This document shows, in pieces, positions 11,401 through 21,433 of a stretch of 64,000 nt of DNA. The notes beneath the pieces are model-generated. The model ran no database searches and was not told where the DNA came from. It saw only the letters and a list, made by a program, of their open reading frames with translations. The first letter of the stretch is position 1; each line of letters begins with the position of its first letter. The translations under genes were made by a program, and so were the position numbers. The DNA is from Xanthostigma xanthostigma. Lineage: Eukaryota > Arthropoda > Insecta > Raphidioptera > Raphidiidae. The DNA lies in assembly GCA_963575645.1 (NCBI GenBank), contig OY754465.1, positions 53,591,901-53,655,900 on the forward strand, read 5' to 3'.

Positions 11401-14400
11401 GAGATTATGCTACATAAACGAAACTGTCCGACCACAGAAATAGTGAATTAAAATTTACAGCTGGTCGACTTTTTCGTTTTATACGGAGAACCAGCGTTAG
11501 TTTTTGCAACCCTGTACGAAGTGGGCGTACGACACTATCTATTCGTCGCCACAAAAATTATACTATTCATGACAGGATCGGAATCTTACTTTCTTACGCC
11601 CACGGAGAAAACACAGTTGCGTCCATAATGGACACAGTTATGTCCACCGTGGACATTAGTGTCCATCGTGGTTTAGAAAAAAATATTTTTCAAATATATG
11701 TTTCAACTCCGCCATCACTATAATTTACTGGCGCACAAACAAATACAAAAAATCAATCACATATATTATGAAGAACCCTGTCAATCCATGTATATTTGAT
11801 TGCTCTGAAATTACATATCCGGTGCAAAATAACAGACACAGTCTTGTTCCATTCAAGATACATACGATTATTTTAAGGTAGTTGTCGTGTTATTCGTAGA
11901 AATGTCACATAAACAGCGACATCGCTCAACACGCTCGGCCATTCTCAAGCAAGCCCGATAATGTGATTAAATTTTATAAAAATAAATAATTAGAAATCAA
12001 ATACCTGCACTATTGACTAAGCAGTGCGCCGCCAATAATTTAAGCGAATGAACTTCGAAAAGAAGAGGATGAAATAGCAATTCTCTTGCGGTGGGTCTGT
12101 CAGTCGGTTCCTTTGAAAGACACTTGCGTATAAAATCCTGCTGTTGAGGATCTTCTAACGAGTCTATTGTTTTGTTTATATTTTCTTCGGTGACCAAGTT
12201 TCCCGAGTCACCGTTACCCTGGATTTCCAAAGCTGCCATCTCCAATGAACACATTCCAAATGAATACACATCGATCGCCGGTGTCAATGTGGCTGTTCGC
12301 AAATAATAATACGTTAAAAAAAAATATATTAAGGCTAAATTTTCAACGGTGTCAACAGAACTCAAAAATTGAGTTGGTAAATAACATTAATATTGATTAA
12401 AAACTTGACTCGATTCGAATATCGAATATTTATATTAAACACTCAAATCGACTCAAAAATCGAGTACTTACTAAATATTGAAGTCAAGTAAAAATCGAGA
12501 ATTTATTACTTAAATATTTGACATTTTGAGACAACTGAGTTTTAATAAATACTTAATTCTACTCGAATATTGAAAGGGTATTTATTAAATATTTAATTCG
12601 ACTTGAAAATCAATTTATTTATTAAATACTCAACCCAAATAAAAAATTGAGTACTTATTGAATACTCGATTCAATTCGACTTCTTAAAGGAATACAGTGT
12701 AAACTCCATTTAACGTCACTCGATATAACGACCAATTCCTTAAAACGCCGAAATTACTTAACTCTAGTTGGTTTTCCTTGTACACTCTAAATAACGACAC
12801 ATCCACTCAAAATAACGACAAAAATACGTCATCATTAAGCAATAAACAGTACTTGTATGTTATTTTGTTGCTTTGTTGTCGGCATCATGCGTACCGAAGA
12901 TTCTAAGAAATTCGCTCTTTAGTTGGGATTATTTTTCATATGTTTAGCTCAGCTGCTTATCGATAAGTTATCATATTCTTAGTTGCCCACAAACTTGCTA
13001 ACTGTGAACATGGCGAGTAAAAGAAAATCTTTGTGTATTGAGGAAAAAGTTTTATTAATATTCGCAATAGCGGCGGGAGAAAAGATAAGTGATGTTGGAA
13101 GACGCTTTGGATTCAGTCGCTCGACCGTATCGACAATATGGAAGAACAAATTAATGGATTATTTCTTCTCTCCGTTTAACGACAACTCTCATTAACGCCA
13201 CAGGGTGCACAGTGCCTCGAGTGTCGTTATATAGAGTTTAGACTGTATTCATTTTTGAACGATTTACGAAAAAAATAATAATCGGAACTTACATTCATAT
13301 TCAGGCGCGATGAAATGCATATTCTTAATATTATCTCTACACGTCTTGACATGGTGATTAATTGAGTCAGGAGCCACTGTGAAAAAATGTCGGAAAAACG
13401 CATCGTTAGTATAATTGCACTGTTAAGCAGTCCAGGTTGGCCGCCAGATCGCGACCACTGAGAAACACGACATGCGGCTTCCCTGATCGGATTTGTGGCG
13501 CCATCGTTGCTTCCAACGTTTCGACGTGTTTCGGTAACCCCCCACCCCGTCGCCCACGCGACGCGACATAACGCGAATCCGCGCACAATCAGTAAAGTTC
13601 CACATGTCGACATTTCCCAACATGCCGAGTACTCCGATAGCGCAGTCTCGGCGAAAGCATACGGCCGAAGGTGCCTGGTTAACGTAAGCACAGAAAGACG
13701 ACCCGTCTCGGATCGGTTGATTTTTAAAACGGCAGGGAGCACTCACTTCTTCACAACGCGCATGCGCCTTGAGCAAAGAACTGAGCGCGTTTACATCGAA
13801 ACGTTACGATCGCCGCGTTCGTTCGTTTTACGATCCGGTTTCTGAAACGCGTCGTCACCGATGCGTCGACAAAGTTCCACATTAGAACGGACCCGCGACA
13901 GTCGACGAACCGGCTTATTTTAATGTGCATGATTTGTCAATATATCGATGGCACGCGTTCAGAAATCCGTGAATTCAGGTTTCGGACACCGACTCGGCAA
14001 TGTTACCGAATCCACTGCACGCTCGGTACGTAACGGAGTAGTTAAAAGTAAATTTGCTTGTTTAAAAAACATTAAAATGCAAACAAGCAAGTGAACTAGT
14101 TATCGTTCCTGCCGCGAGGTGCGCTCGCGACAGAAACAAAGAATCGAACGCAGCGACTGGACAGTTTCAACGTGGCTCCGTCCGCCGTAAAAGTAACGCG
14201 ACGCGTGAGACGGCGACAAGCGAAAACGGCACCGTTGACTTGCAAATCGTGAGTACGTCGGCATTATGCCCGTATCTGCAGCCACAATTGTCCTGGACAC
14301 GTTTTCTATATAGCAGCGGTACCGCAAATAATAATAATAATAAAAATACACAGTACACACTTATTATAATGATAATATATATATATCGCTAAACAACAGA

Positions 14401-17400
14401 TGAGAGAGCAAAATGTTGTGAATCGATTTGAGAGAGAGAGAAAGAGGTATACTCAACATTACCTGATCCTATTTTCACGAGGCCATTGTGCTGAATAAAA
14501 ATCGTATCACAGGTGAGGTTCCCATGGATGATGGGTGGTGAACAGGAATGCAAGTAACTGTAAATAAAAACAATCACAATGTATGTACCCCCCTTTTGTA
14601 TCAATTAGAGAAAGAGTTACGGTTATTGACGTCCCGTTACGGTTACGGGCGCTTCGCCGGCGTCGGTTCTCGCCCGAGCCCGGTAGACGACGTGAGCTCT
14701 CCGTGCGTCGAAGTGTGATGAGCGGCCGTTGCTATTGCTAAACATGAAAATGCTTAAACTAAATGATTTCTGAGCTTTTTATTATTACAAGTTTTGTTTT
14801 GTTTTTTTTTTTCAAACTGACGTTGTTTTGTTTTTTTAAAAAAAACAATATGCATAAATAAACAAAAACCCATCCCCACGAGAGGAAAAACAAATGTGAA
14901 AATTACAGTGAAATTAAAATATTTTTTTATGAAAATTCATACCTACCTTTTCGTTTTTGATGATATTTATTTATTTTTTAATTATGTCTTAATACGTAAA
15001 AACAAGGAAACACTATGTCGTCACAGAAAAACAAATGGCAATAAAAACGAAGCATTTCCTTGGGTTTCAATTAACAACAAATGATCGAGATTTGTGCAGA
15101 CTTTCTGTAATTTATTTATTTGAGCTCAAAATTCAACAATGTCAAAACAACAATTTTAACATTGGTCTCATAGTGCAACACTCAGCATTATTATAATAAA
15201 AAAAACAAGCGCAACAACAGTCGCGTCGTCAAAAGATCAAAAATAACCTTTTTACCACGTTTATATTAACTTACTTTTCGTGTATGTCGGGCGGAACTTT
15301 GCAATTGATTTTAAACTAACTTCCTAATGAGATACATACTCGAATTTTTTTTATATAACACAAAAAATATTTTATTATTTAGAATAAAATAATTTTCAAA
15401 CGGTATTACTCTATTTCAAATAGAAACGTGTACGGCGCAAAATTTTAAAGACGGTTTTATCCATCAACAGTGCTCTAATGTCAAAATTTTCATTTTTCTA
15501 TTTTATAGCCTTTTATTTGATATTAATTTTTCTAAATATATTCAACAGTATTTATACTGCACATTTTTTGTTAGCTGTTCACTACAGTTCCAGTAAAATC
15601 GTTTCTCGTTAGATTTTTTTCGTGTAAATAAAAATCATAAATATACTTTCTTATTAGTTGATGAAAAATTTAAGCAAAATGCGACGCAATATTCAGTGCC
15701 GTATCTAGAAGGACTTGGCGTCCTCTCATGTCATAAAATCCAAATAACTGTTGGAAGTTTGCATTTTGCAATAAATCTGATTTTACTGTCATCTGGCGGC
15801 CCTTTGCTTAGAGCTTTTGGTGCAGACCATCACAACCGACCCCTAGATACGGCGCAGAAAGTATTCACCTTTAAATATAGATTTTGAACTTTTAAAATCA
15901 GAGAAAGGGTAATAAATATGAAGTAAGCAGAAAAATACAAATTCTGGGATTAGATCATCATTAATGGATTAAACTTGAAACAAATATATTTACTAGATAC
16001 TATACGAAAATGAATAACAAAGATGGTCGTATACCGCAATTCTTTTAACATTTTAGAGTAAAAAAAAGAACAAACAAAGATTTCTGAGTCTAATTTACGA
16101 AAACAATTAGAATGTAGTTCCTGAACGCAACAGAATGAATCAGAAATGCTCAGTTCGCGAAACCAATCCAATAAGGGATGACTTCTCGAATCAAACACTG
16201 CAAAAATTCATTTATTAATTTGTTTACAAACTTTGAATTTGTTAAATGTATTCGTACAAACTTGAAACAAACACATTCCGTAGCGTTTTCTAGTAAACAA
16301 TCTGATAAAACGCTTCTCCAGAAACCGGCCGATGCGCAGTTGTTAACAGGAGACTGATGACGAACACTATTTACATTCAATATGCATTTGTTTTTCGTGC
16401 GTTTATTGTTTTCATTTGTGTACCAAAACAGTGTAAACAAAACAGCACCGAAAACAAAACGATTTCGTTTCCAGTTATGCGAAAACGATTGCCTCTGGGT
16501 TAACAACCAGCTTCCAGAAACGAAACTTCGAAAACCGATTATTGTCAACATTTTCTTCTACTGATAAAAGGCCATGATACTCATGATACACAATTCCGGG
16601 ACACTTTTATGCGACTTCGAGTCAAATAAATAAATTTCAGACAAAAATCAAATGGGACAAATATGAATGAGCACATCGTGTGGACATTTTATTTTCCATA
16701 CACACCCCATTTACGCAGAAACATACTTGACCGTGACTGTATACATACAATTGATCTAGTTATGAACGTTTTGGGTTGTCATTCTAACGAAACAGAATAA
16801 ATATTAAATTAATACTCGTGACTGAAATCACACAAAAAAGTCAATGAAAATGATTGAATATGTACTTTATATCAATCAACGTAAGTAAAGCCTATCCTTC
16901 AATATGGCCCAGAAAATATGTAAACAAAAGCGTTTTTTTGTAATCCTTCAACACAGATATATTCTTAATTTGGATTTATCCTGGGTTTCGGTACGACTTT
17001 GTTTGAAATCTAGATTTAAGAATGTCATTTGTTTTTAGCCACACGCAAAACTTCATTTAGTTGAAATTAAATGATATTTTAAATCTAAATTTAAAGATGA
17101 CAGCCGTACCAGTTACCCAGCAATAAAATACCATAACTGATACCTTCTTTGAAACACATCAAACGATTAGCTTATGTCTTGCTTCAAATACTTTATACAA
17201 CTTTTTGTGATATAAATCTATGTTTCCTCAAAAGATGACATCTAAAATCAATAGTTTTTGTTATAAATCTACACTAAAATTTCGAGGATTCAGTGTAAAC
17301 AAGGGGGCCACAAACAACTTATGTTGGAAAATAGATCGGAATTCTCTTCTAGAATATTTTCTAATCCGGTAATTGACTATTTCTAGCTCGGTCGTAAGAT

Positions 17401-20400
17401 CAGAATCCAACCTTTAGTTCAGTCAACGCTTCTAAATTTTTCTAAAATGGCTGACTTTAGAACAAAAATTTTAGTTACTAAACGCGTTTAATAAAAGTTT
17501 TGAGCAACTACAGCCAACCGTTTATGAAACAATCAGGAGCGTTGACTGAAATTAATGTTGGATTTAGTTTCATGTGACCAGCCGTTAGCACTCTAGAAAA
17601 CGTTCCGGAAGAGAAACACCACGCTGATTTTCCAACAGGCACGGATTGGGGATCCCTAAACGTCCTTCCATATTCCAGCACATAAATATTTTCAAAATCG
17701 CTTATATCATTTTTAACAAAACTGCATAGATTTCTCAAAAAAGACGTCATATTTGGATACATTTATGCGTTGGTTGTAGAAACACGTTAGCTGTCGAACC
17801 TTTTTAATGGCATTTGATAAATCAATGACTAATAAATTCATGATTTATATTTTAAAAATATCTCAAGAGCACTGCCCTCTCTTGGGAAAGCTTACGAACT
17901 GATTTCCTTAGTGTTACGCTTTATTATACAGAGTGTCGCATTTAAGATGAAGACACCTTCATATTTTCGCTACAGATTTGAATTTTTACACAGTAATAGT
18001 GGGCAACATTTTTTAAGATGCTGAACTGAACTTTAAACCTTATACAACGAATTCACAAATGGGGTCAATCATCGATATTTTGCGTAGCGTTAAAGATATC
18101 GAAAACAATTATAATGAAAAAGTTGTTCAAAATATTATTCCAACACTCATATACCGAGTTTCATGGAAAATTTTGCATTCTTAATTATTTCCATTGCTTT
18201 GGTCTATATGGGACATTATCAAATTAAAAAGTTTTGTTATAATTTTGTGTATAGACCAAAAAATAATGAAAAAATTACAATTGCGAATTTTGAAACTCGG
18301 TATATGAAGTTAGAACAATATTGTGAACAATGTTTTCATAATATTTTTTTTCGATATCTCTACGCTACGTAAAATATCGTGAATTGAAGCTGTTTGTGAA
18401 TTCGTTTTGAACTGAGTTTAAAGTTCAGATTTAAGTTGAAAATTCAAACAGTGAAAATATGGAGGTGTCATCTTCAATGCGACACACTGTGGGGAAAAAC
18501 AACTTCATGTAGGTATATCAGTTCTGTTCTAATAGTCCGGGCAGTGGTGTCAAAATTTATCAGTGATTTATCTCCGACTCAAATGTAATTGATTGAAGAG
18601 TTTAACCATTACTCTGTTCGAAATCGAAAGTCAGTCAGCGCGACCGCGGTGGGTGAGGGCGTGGGAGGCTGTGAAACTCGTCGGAAAAACTATGAAAAAA
18701 AGTGATAAATTTGCTGATGAAAATTTGTTAGATTGTAAATAATTGATGATTAAACGTGAAAATACTCGTCAGTCACTTTCCCGACGGGGGAAACATCGTC
18801 AGTCAGAGGTTTGAAGCCTTTAAAAGAATATCAATTGCTCAGTGTTTGAATTTAAAATCGATATTTTCAGAACGAATAGTAGGAATAGAATGTTTCAGTT
18901 CCTACTATTCGTTCTGAAAATATCGATTTTAAATTCAAACACTGAGCAATTGATATTCTTTTAAAGGCTTCAAACCTCTGACTGACGATGTTTCCCCCGT
19001 CGGGAAAGTGACTGACGAGTATTTTCACGTTTAATCATCAATTATTTACAATCTAACAAATTCTCATCAGTAGATTTATCACTTTTTTTTTCATAGTTTT
19101 TCCGACGAGTTTCACAGCCTCCTACTCCCACATCCACCGCGGTCGCGCTGACTGACTTTCGATTTCGAACAGAGTAATGGTTAAACTCTTCAATCAATTA
19201 CATTTGAGTCGGAGATAAATCACTGATAAGTTTTGACACCACCTCCCGAACTATAACCTCTCTGCGAAGGATAACATCATCGTCACAGTCTTGCGCAGTA
19301 GCTCAAAAACCGATACTAACAGTTTCGTTTCAGCTACTGCGTAAGACTGTGAGGATAAACATTCTCATTCGCAGAGAGGCGGGAAGAGAGCCATCATCGC
19401 GGTCAGCTGTCTACTTCAGTATAAATGGCGTGTGTATACGAAAAAAAAAAACCCACAAGATAAGATCCGTAACAGTTAAGGCATTGCATAATATTTAGTT
19501 TATAGTTATATAAATAAATAATAATGATCGACGTGTGATGCAGTTGTGACAAAATTTACCTGAGTGCTGAGAGGATTTGTGTGCACCACCTCTTCCATGC
19601 TTGGAGTGGAAGCCGCTTCACGTTTCGCTTGGTGCGTTTTAGGAACTGCTTTAGGGAGCCGGATGACATGTATTCTGTGATAAATATCACCTGGGAAAAA
19701 AAAAACAAATGAATTAACAACTCTGAACATTGCAAACTGTGCAGGGAATCTACATACTACATAATTTCCTAATGTGTCTTTCCAGGCTTTCCAGAAGGCC
19801 GCCGTTGTCCTAGGAGGCTGAAACTTTGCACACTTGTAGTATAGAACACGGGGCAGTACATAACGGACGCAAATTTTCGATTTTCTACCCGGGGACATAA
19901 ATAGGAGGGTTTTTGAAAAAAAAAAACAACATGTTAACCTCTATAAGAATGTTCTCGTTAGACTTAGGTAGCTGAAACTTTGTTCACATAATATAGTACA
20001 GTTACTGTACTATATGTGAACAAAGGTCCACGCCCTGTACAGTACAGGGCGTGGGCAGTGCCAGATTAAGACTCCTTGATGCCTTAAGCATTTATTGCTT
20101 ATGGGCCCCATTTCTAATAGGTACGTTTAGTTTATAAAAAAATTCAAATTGATGGAAAAAAGTTAAAAAGCATAATTTTTAAGAAAAAAATTGAATTTTA
20201 CAATCAATGCTCCCATTGAAAATTTGGCTGTCTATAAAATCGGGTATTTTTATACAATTAATAGAAAAAAAGTTTCAAAACTTTAAAACTAGAAAAAATG
20301 AACTAAAGGAAAAAATGTTTTCTTCGTTTTCATTTTAAAATAAATTAGGTATTAATTATTTTTGACTTTTATACTTCTAAAGACAGTTTTAGTTCAGTAA

Positions 20401-21222
20401 ATAAAATTTTTGAGAACATGACAAGAAAAAAAAATGTTGACACGGTTTAGTGAGGTACTTTTCATTTCTGAGTGGTGCTTCTTGGCGTCCCCTGAGATGT
20501 GATGTCCTAAGCAATTGCTTATTAATTTGCTTATAGGTTAGTCCGGCACTGGCGCGTGGGCAAAACCTAATGGAGATGGACACATGAGAAACGTTTCTAA
20601 CAAGCGCCGAAATTGAACGAAGAATGAACGAGAGCGCGATGGACGTAGCGACTTCTAGAGATGATTAAAATTACTTTTTTATGTTATATAGTCAATGTAA
20701 ACCTCCAATTTCAAAGTTTTAAAATCATTTATACTATTAATTGTAGCTTGTAGGGTAGCCAATTTAAACTGAATTTCTTAGGGTTTTTAAGTCTTCGACT
20801 TCGGCTAAATTATTGTTCTTATTTCCGCATCAGCATCTGCAGATGTGGACATCAAAAAATTCGCATCCGCATCTATTTACAAAAGTCACGATCTAAGAAC
20901 TATATGGACACGGGAAACGTCTCCGATAGAGAACGTAGTTCCTGGAACTATACGGGTCCGGAACTAACTGAGTCTAGCGTTCAATCATATAGCTTACCCT
21001 GGGCTTATCGTTGTGTGTGTCCGTCCAATATCGATGGAACTTGACAATGTTGGGATGTTCGAGTTGTGTCAGATTCTCGAACACCAGCTGAATCTTCTCC
21101 TCCTGTGCCTTGAAGTTCTTTCGCTCACTGAACTGCACCTCGTTCCACACCACCTCGACACCTTCTTCGGTGTCCATGGCCAAGTATGCGCAGTCTATTC
21201 CCGGTACATCCCTTTGCTCTAC
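8270..21222 (-). CDS. NRBP: NRBP/Madm pseudokinase, nine coding exons, 5' exon(s) missing
   Basis: Nuclear receptor-binding protein, a pseudokinase adaptor; known partners in other animals include TSC22-family proteins, MLF1 and elongin B/C. Exons on the minus strand: 21222-20998, 19690-19560, 14557-14463, 13376-13293, 12292-12005, 11061-10902, 9670-9484, 9410-9291, 8434-8270. Their lengths sum to 1455 nt (484 codons plus TAG) and every phase closes. Residue numbers here start at the first visible codon. Kinase motifs are degenerate as in the family: VVWNEV with Asn27 where the VAIK lysine should be, HGN (130-132) instead of HRD, IGS (148-150) instead of DFG. APE (174-176), DVYSFG (186-191) and RPTARELL are kept. 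The visible 484 residues compare with about 465 from the equivalent point in human NRBP1 (535 aa). The acidic N-terminal tail and initiator Met are not seen, so the model is 5' partial. Seen directly: exons and motifs. Known: family role. Inferred: orthology to Madm. Confidence 0.97.
8495..8738. mobile_element. Fold-back MITE in last NRBP intron
   Basis: Nearly perfect inverted repeat with arms of about 110 bp (AAACACCTCATTATCATTTA; CCAACCTCTCTGCGAACGG; TACTGCGCAT at the centre). Related copies with the AACCTCTCTGCGAA and AGCTACTGCG motifs are at 19255-19385 and, decayed, at about 27500-27625. Confidence 0.9.
8880..9033 (+). mobile_element. TTGGTTGTCTG...TCACGTCAA MITE, copy 1
   Basis: Starts TTGGTTGTCTGTAAAGCCGG and ends GACGTTATCACGTCAA, with GGCGGAACGTGACAC and CGTGCGTGCAGCCGGTG inside. 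Same family at 34319-34502, 34918-35035 (partial) and 52934-53618. The copies differ by internal deletions. Lies in the last NRBP intron. Confidence 0.8.
9291..9410 (-). CDS. NRBP: NRBP exon H (C-terminal helical region)
   Basis: Encodes residues 391-430. It reads MTILLRMDDKMNRQLTC and LALDLVHLGFINE, matching the human LTLLLKLEDKLNRHLSC and AAELVQLGFISE segments. The intron upstream is only 73 bp. Acceptor GATTCAG then ATGACA; donor AACGAG then GTCAGT. The open frame beyond the donor is intron. Confidence 0.94.
9484..9670 (-). CDS. NRBP: NRBP exon G (proline-rich, conserved TPEP motif)
   Basis: Completes Lys328, then encodes residues 329-390. It reads YGIYPLTAFMPKQPPPT and VTPEPLDVETRRIVNMMCSI, matching human NRBP1 (GIYPLTAF, PTPEPAEVETRKVV). 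Acceptor TTTTCAG then ATATGG. The donor is either GTGATG then GTGTGT (used here) or, six bases earlier, GACGAA then GTGATG. The choice changes two residues (Val-Met) and does not alter the frame. Confidence 0.93.
10560..10775. repeat. Repeat with AATCTAGATTTAAGAA arms
   Basis: GAATCTAGATTTAAGAAAATC at the left and GACATTCTTAAATTTAGATT at the right are inverted. The same arm motif frames 16990-17111, so this is a dispersed MITE-like family. Lies in the NRBP intron between exons F and G. Confidence 0.5.
10902..11061 (-). CDS. NRBP: NRBP exon F (linker)
   Basis: Completes Ala275, then encodes residues 276-327 and two bases of Lys328. It reads NISETITDELVQRLYGPD and ends KLEKFIEDV, matching the LDKFLEDVRNGIYPLTAF region of NRBP across the junction. 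Acceptor TTTCCAG then CTAACA; donor GTCAA then GTAAGT. The middle of this exon is less conserved than the kinase-like exons. Confidence 0.92.
12005..12292 (-). CDS. NRBP: NRBP exon E (C-lobe)
   Basis: Completes Ser179, then encodes residues 180-274 and one base of Ala275. It contains AIDVYSFGMCSLEMAALEIQ, FIRKCLSKEPTDRPTARELL and HSLKLLAAHC, the C-lobe and the conserved segment after the kinase fold. Acceptor CGAACAG then CCACAT; donor GTGCAG then GTATTT. The open frame continues upstream of the acceptor to an ATG near 12365, but that part is intron sequence with no NRBP similarity. Confidence 0.96.
12695..13245 (+). mobile_element. pogo/Tigger-type deletion derivative
   Basis: Left end CAGTGTAAACTCCATTTAACG, right end TATATAGAGTTTAGACTG (inverted match), with TA on each side. 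Both ends carry AACGAC-type repeats typical of Tigger elements. 551 bp long. Retains the 5' coding part of a transposase but no DDE domain, so it is non-autonomous. Lies in the NRBP intron between exons D and E, 46 bp from the exon D donor. Confidence 0.88.
13010..13195 (+). pseudogene. Tigger transposase N-terminal HTH fragment
   Basis: Starting at the Met in MASKRKSLCIEEKVL, this encodes a CENP-B/Tigger-type N-terminal helix-turn-helix (GEKISDVGRRFGFSRSTVST then IWKNK). It is followed by a short nonsense tail and a stop. The second HTH and the DDE domain are absent. The open frame extends upstream to an earlier ATG at 12983, but only the later Met matches the family. Confidence 0.85.
13293..13376 (-). 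CDS. NRBP: NRBP exon D (activation segment, APE)
   Basis: Completes Val151, then encodes residues 152-178 and one base of Ser179. It reads VAPDSINHHVKTC and MHFIAPEYE, matching the NRBP activation segment with its APE motif. Acceptor TTCACAG then TGGCTC; donor GAAT then GTAAGT. A Tigger-like element ends 46 bp past this donor. A 171-codon ORF crosses the exon in the wrong frame and should be ignored. Confidence 0.95.
13420..14340. other. CpG-rich block inside NRBP
   Basis: GC- and CpG-rich sequence (CGACGCGACATAACGCG, CGCGACAGTCGACGAACCGG, GCGACGCGTGAGACGGCGAC) in an otherwise AT-rich intron between exons C and D. A similar patch follows at 14630-14740. Long ORFs here arise from base composition, with no recognised domain. 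Could be a CpG-island-like promoter or enhancer, or an older insertion. Confidence 0.5.
14463..14557 (-). CDS. NRBP: NRBP exon C (degenerate catalytic loop)
   Basis: Encodes one base of Ser119, residues 120-150 and one base of Val151. It reads YLHSCSPPIIHGNLTCD and QHNGLVKIGS. The HRD motif is replaced by HGN and DFG by IGS, which is the hallmark of the NRBP pseudokinase family. Acceptor TTTACAG; donor ATCAG then GTAATG. A 5.0-kb intron lies upstream and a 1.1-kb intron, partly CpG-rich, lies downstream. Confidence 0.96.
14760..15690. other. AT-rich intron sequence
   Basis: NRBP intron between exons B and C. No repeat end or coding similarity recognised. Confidence 0.5.
15694..15857. mobile_element. 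hAT-like MITE
   Basis: Left end CAGTGCCGTATCTAGAAGG and inverted right end CCCCTAGATACGGCGCAG. Flanks GCAATATT and AAAGTATT could be a worn 8-bp target duplication. The ORF across it is not meaningful. Confidence 0.5.
15860..16985. other. AT-rich intron sequence
   Basis: No gene or repeat boundary recognised. The 133-codon ORF at 16150-16551 has no domain I recognise and lies in intron sequence. Confidence 0.45.
16990..17111. repeat. Short MITE with GGTACG ends
   Basis: GGTACGACTTTG at left and CAGCCGTACC at right frame inverted AAATCTAGATTTAAG-type arms. Related to 10560-10775. Confidence 0.5.
17928..18490. mobile_element. Fold-back element, GTGTCGCAT ends
   Basis: Left end ACAGAGTGTCGCATTTAAGA, right end TTCAATGCGACACACTGTG. 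The arms stay complementary for most of the length (CGATATTTTGCGTAGCG versus CGCTACGTAAAATATCG). The ORF at 18163-18372 sits across the arms and is spurious. Confidence 0.85.
18537..19252. repeat. Long near-perfect fold-back, arms about 345 bp
   Basis: Arms run from TGGTGTCAAAATTTATCAGTG to its complement at about 19240, with a loop of about ten bases near 18890. Only a few mismatches over the full arm, so it could form a large cruciform or a long dsRNA. Outer sequence TAGTCCGGGCAGTGG pairs with CCACCTCCCGAACTA, suggesting TA-flanked transposon ends. No coding content. Confidence 0.95.
19255..19385. mobile_element. Fold-back MITE, AACCTCTCTGCGAA family
   Basis: AACCTCTCTGCGAAGGATAAC at left and TTCGCAGAGAGG at right, with AGCTACTGCG near the centre. 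Same family as 8495-8738. Abuts the large fold-back. Confidence 0.75.
19560..19690 (-). CDS. NRBP: NRBP exon B (hinge and helix D/E)
   Basis: Encodes residues 76-118 plus two bases of Ser119. It reads VIFITEYMSSGSLKQFLKR and, further on, WKRWCTQILSAL. This is the hinge and the start of the C-lobe. Acceptor TTCCCAG then GTGATA; donor CTCAG then GTAAAT. The longest ORF over this spot is in another frame and is a shadow; the true frame is fixed by homology and by the phase-2 junction with the next exon. Confidence 0.95.
19977..20055. repeat. Two adjacent palindromes
   Basis: First palindrome CTTTGTTCACATAATATAGT and its complement (to about 20025); second CCACGCCCTGTAC, A, GTACAGGGCGTGG (about 20029-20055). 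The hAT element at 20056 was inserted at the edge of the second. Confidence 0.8.
20056..20551. mobile_element. hAT-type non-autonomous element
   Basis: Left end CAGTGCCAGATTAAGAC, right end GGTTAGTCCGGCACTG. Flanks GGGCGTGGG and GCGCGTGGG match at 8 of 9 bases, consistent with a hAT target duplication. No transposase remains. Lies in the NRBP intron between exons A and B. Confidence 0.7.
20998..21222 (-). CDS. NRBP: NRBP exon A (pseudokinase N-lobe)
   Basis: Encodes residues 1-75 of the visible protein. It reads through VEQRDVPGIDCAYLAMD, VVWNEVQFSERKNF and LEHPNIVKFHRYW, all close to vertebrate NRBP. The acceptor is TTTGCAG followed by GTAGAG; the donor is CCCAGG followed by GTAAGC. It starts and ends in phase 0. 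An ATG lies in frame at 21255, but it is upstream of the acceptor in intron sequence and is not homologous to NRBP, so I did not use it as the start. Confidence 0.96.
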
Positions 21223-21433
21223 CTGCAAATCAAACATTTGTTTTGTTAATTTCATTTTCTCCAGTGGAATTAACTTGGACCGGTTAATGAAAGAAGATTA
21301 TAAAATTGAATCCGAGAATTGTCTGTCTATGGATTTACTTAATTAGTATAATTTGAACTAGTCAATACTAATATTACAAAGAGGTAAGGTGTGTAAGTTT
21401 GGATTTCATTTTTTTTTTACACCAATATTAAGA

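Noticed and set aside
13227-13742. 171-codon minus-strand ORF
   Set aside because: It crosses NRBP exon D in the wrong frame and runs on into CpG-rich intron. No domain; length is due to composition.
13495-13845. 116-codon plus-strand ORF and its minus-strand partner
   Set aside because: Opposite-frame shadows of the CpG-rich block, with no recognisable protein.
18163-18372. 69-codon ORF with hydrophobic start
   Set aside because: Lies across the arms of a fold-back element; no homology recognised.
19506-19898. 130-codon minus-strand ORF
   Set aside because: Overlaps NRBP exon B out of frame; only the spliced frame matches NRBP.
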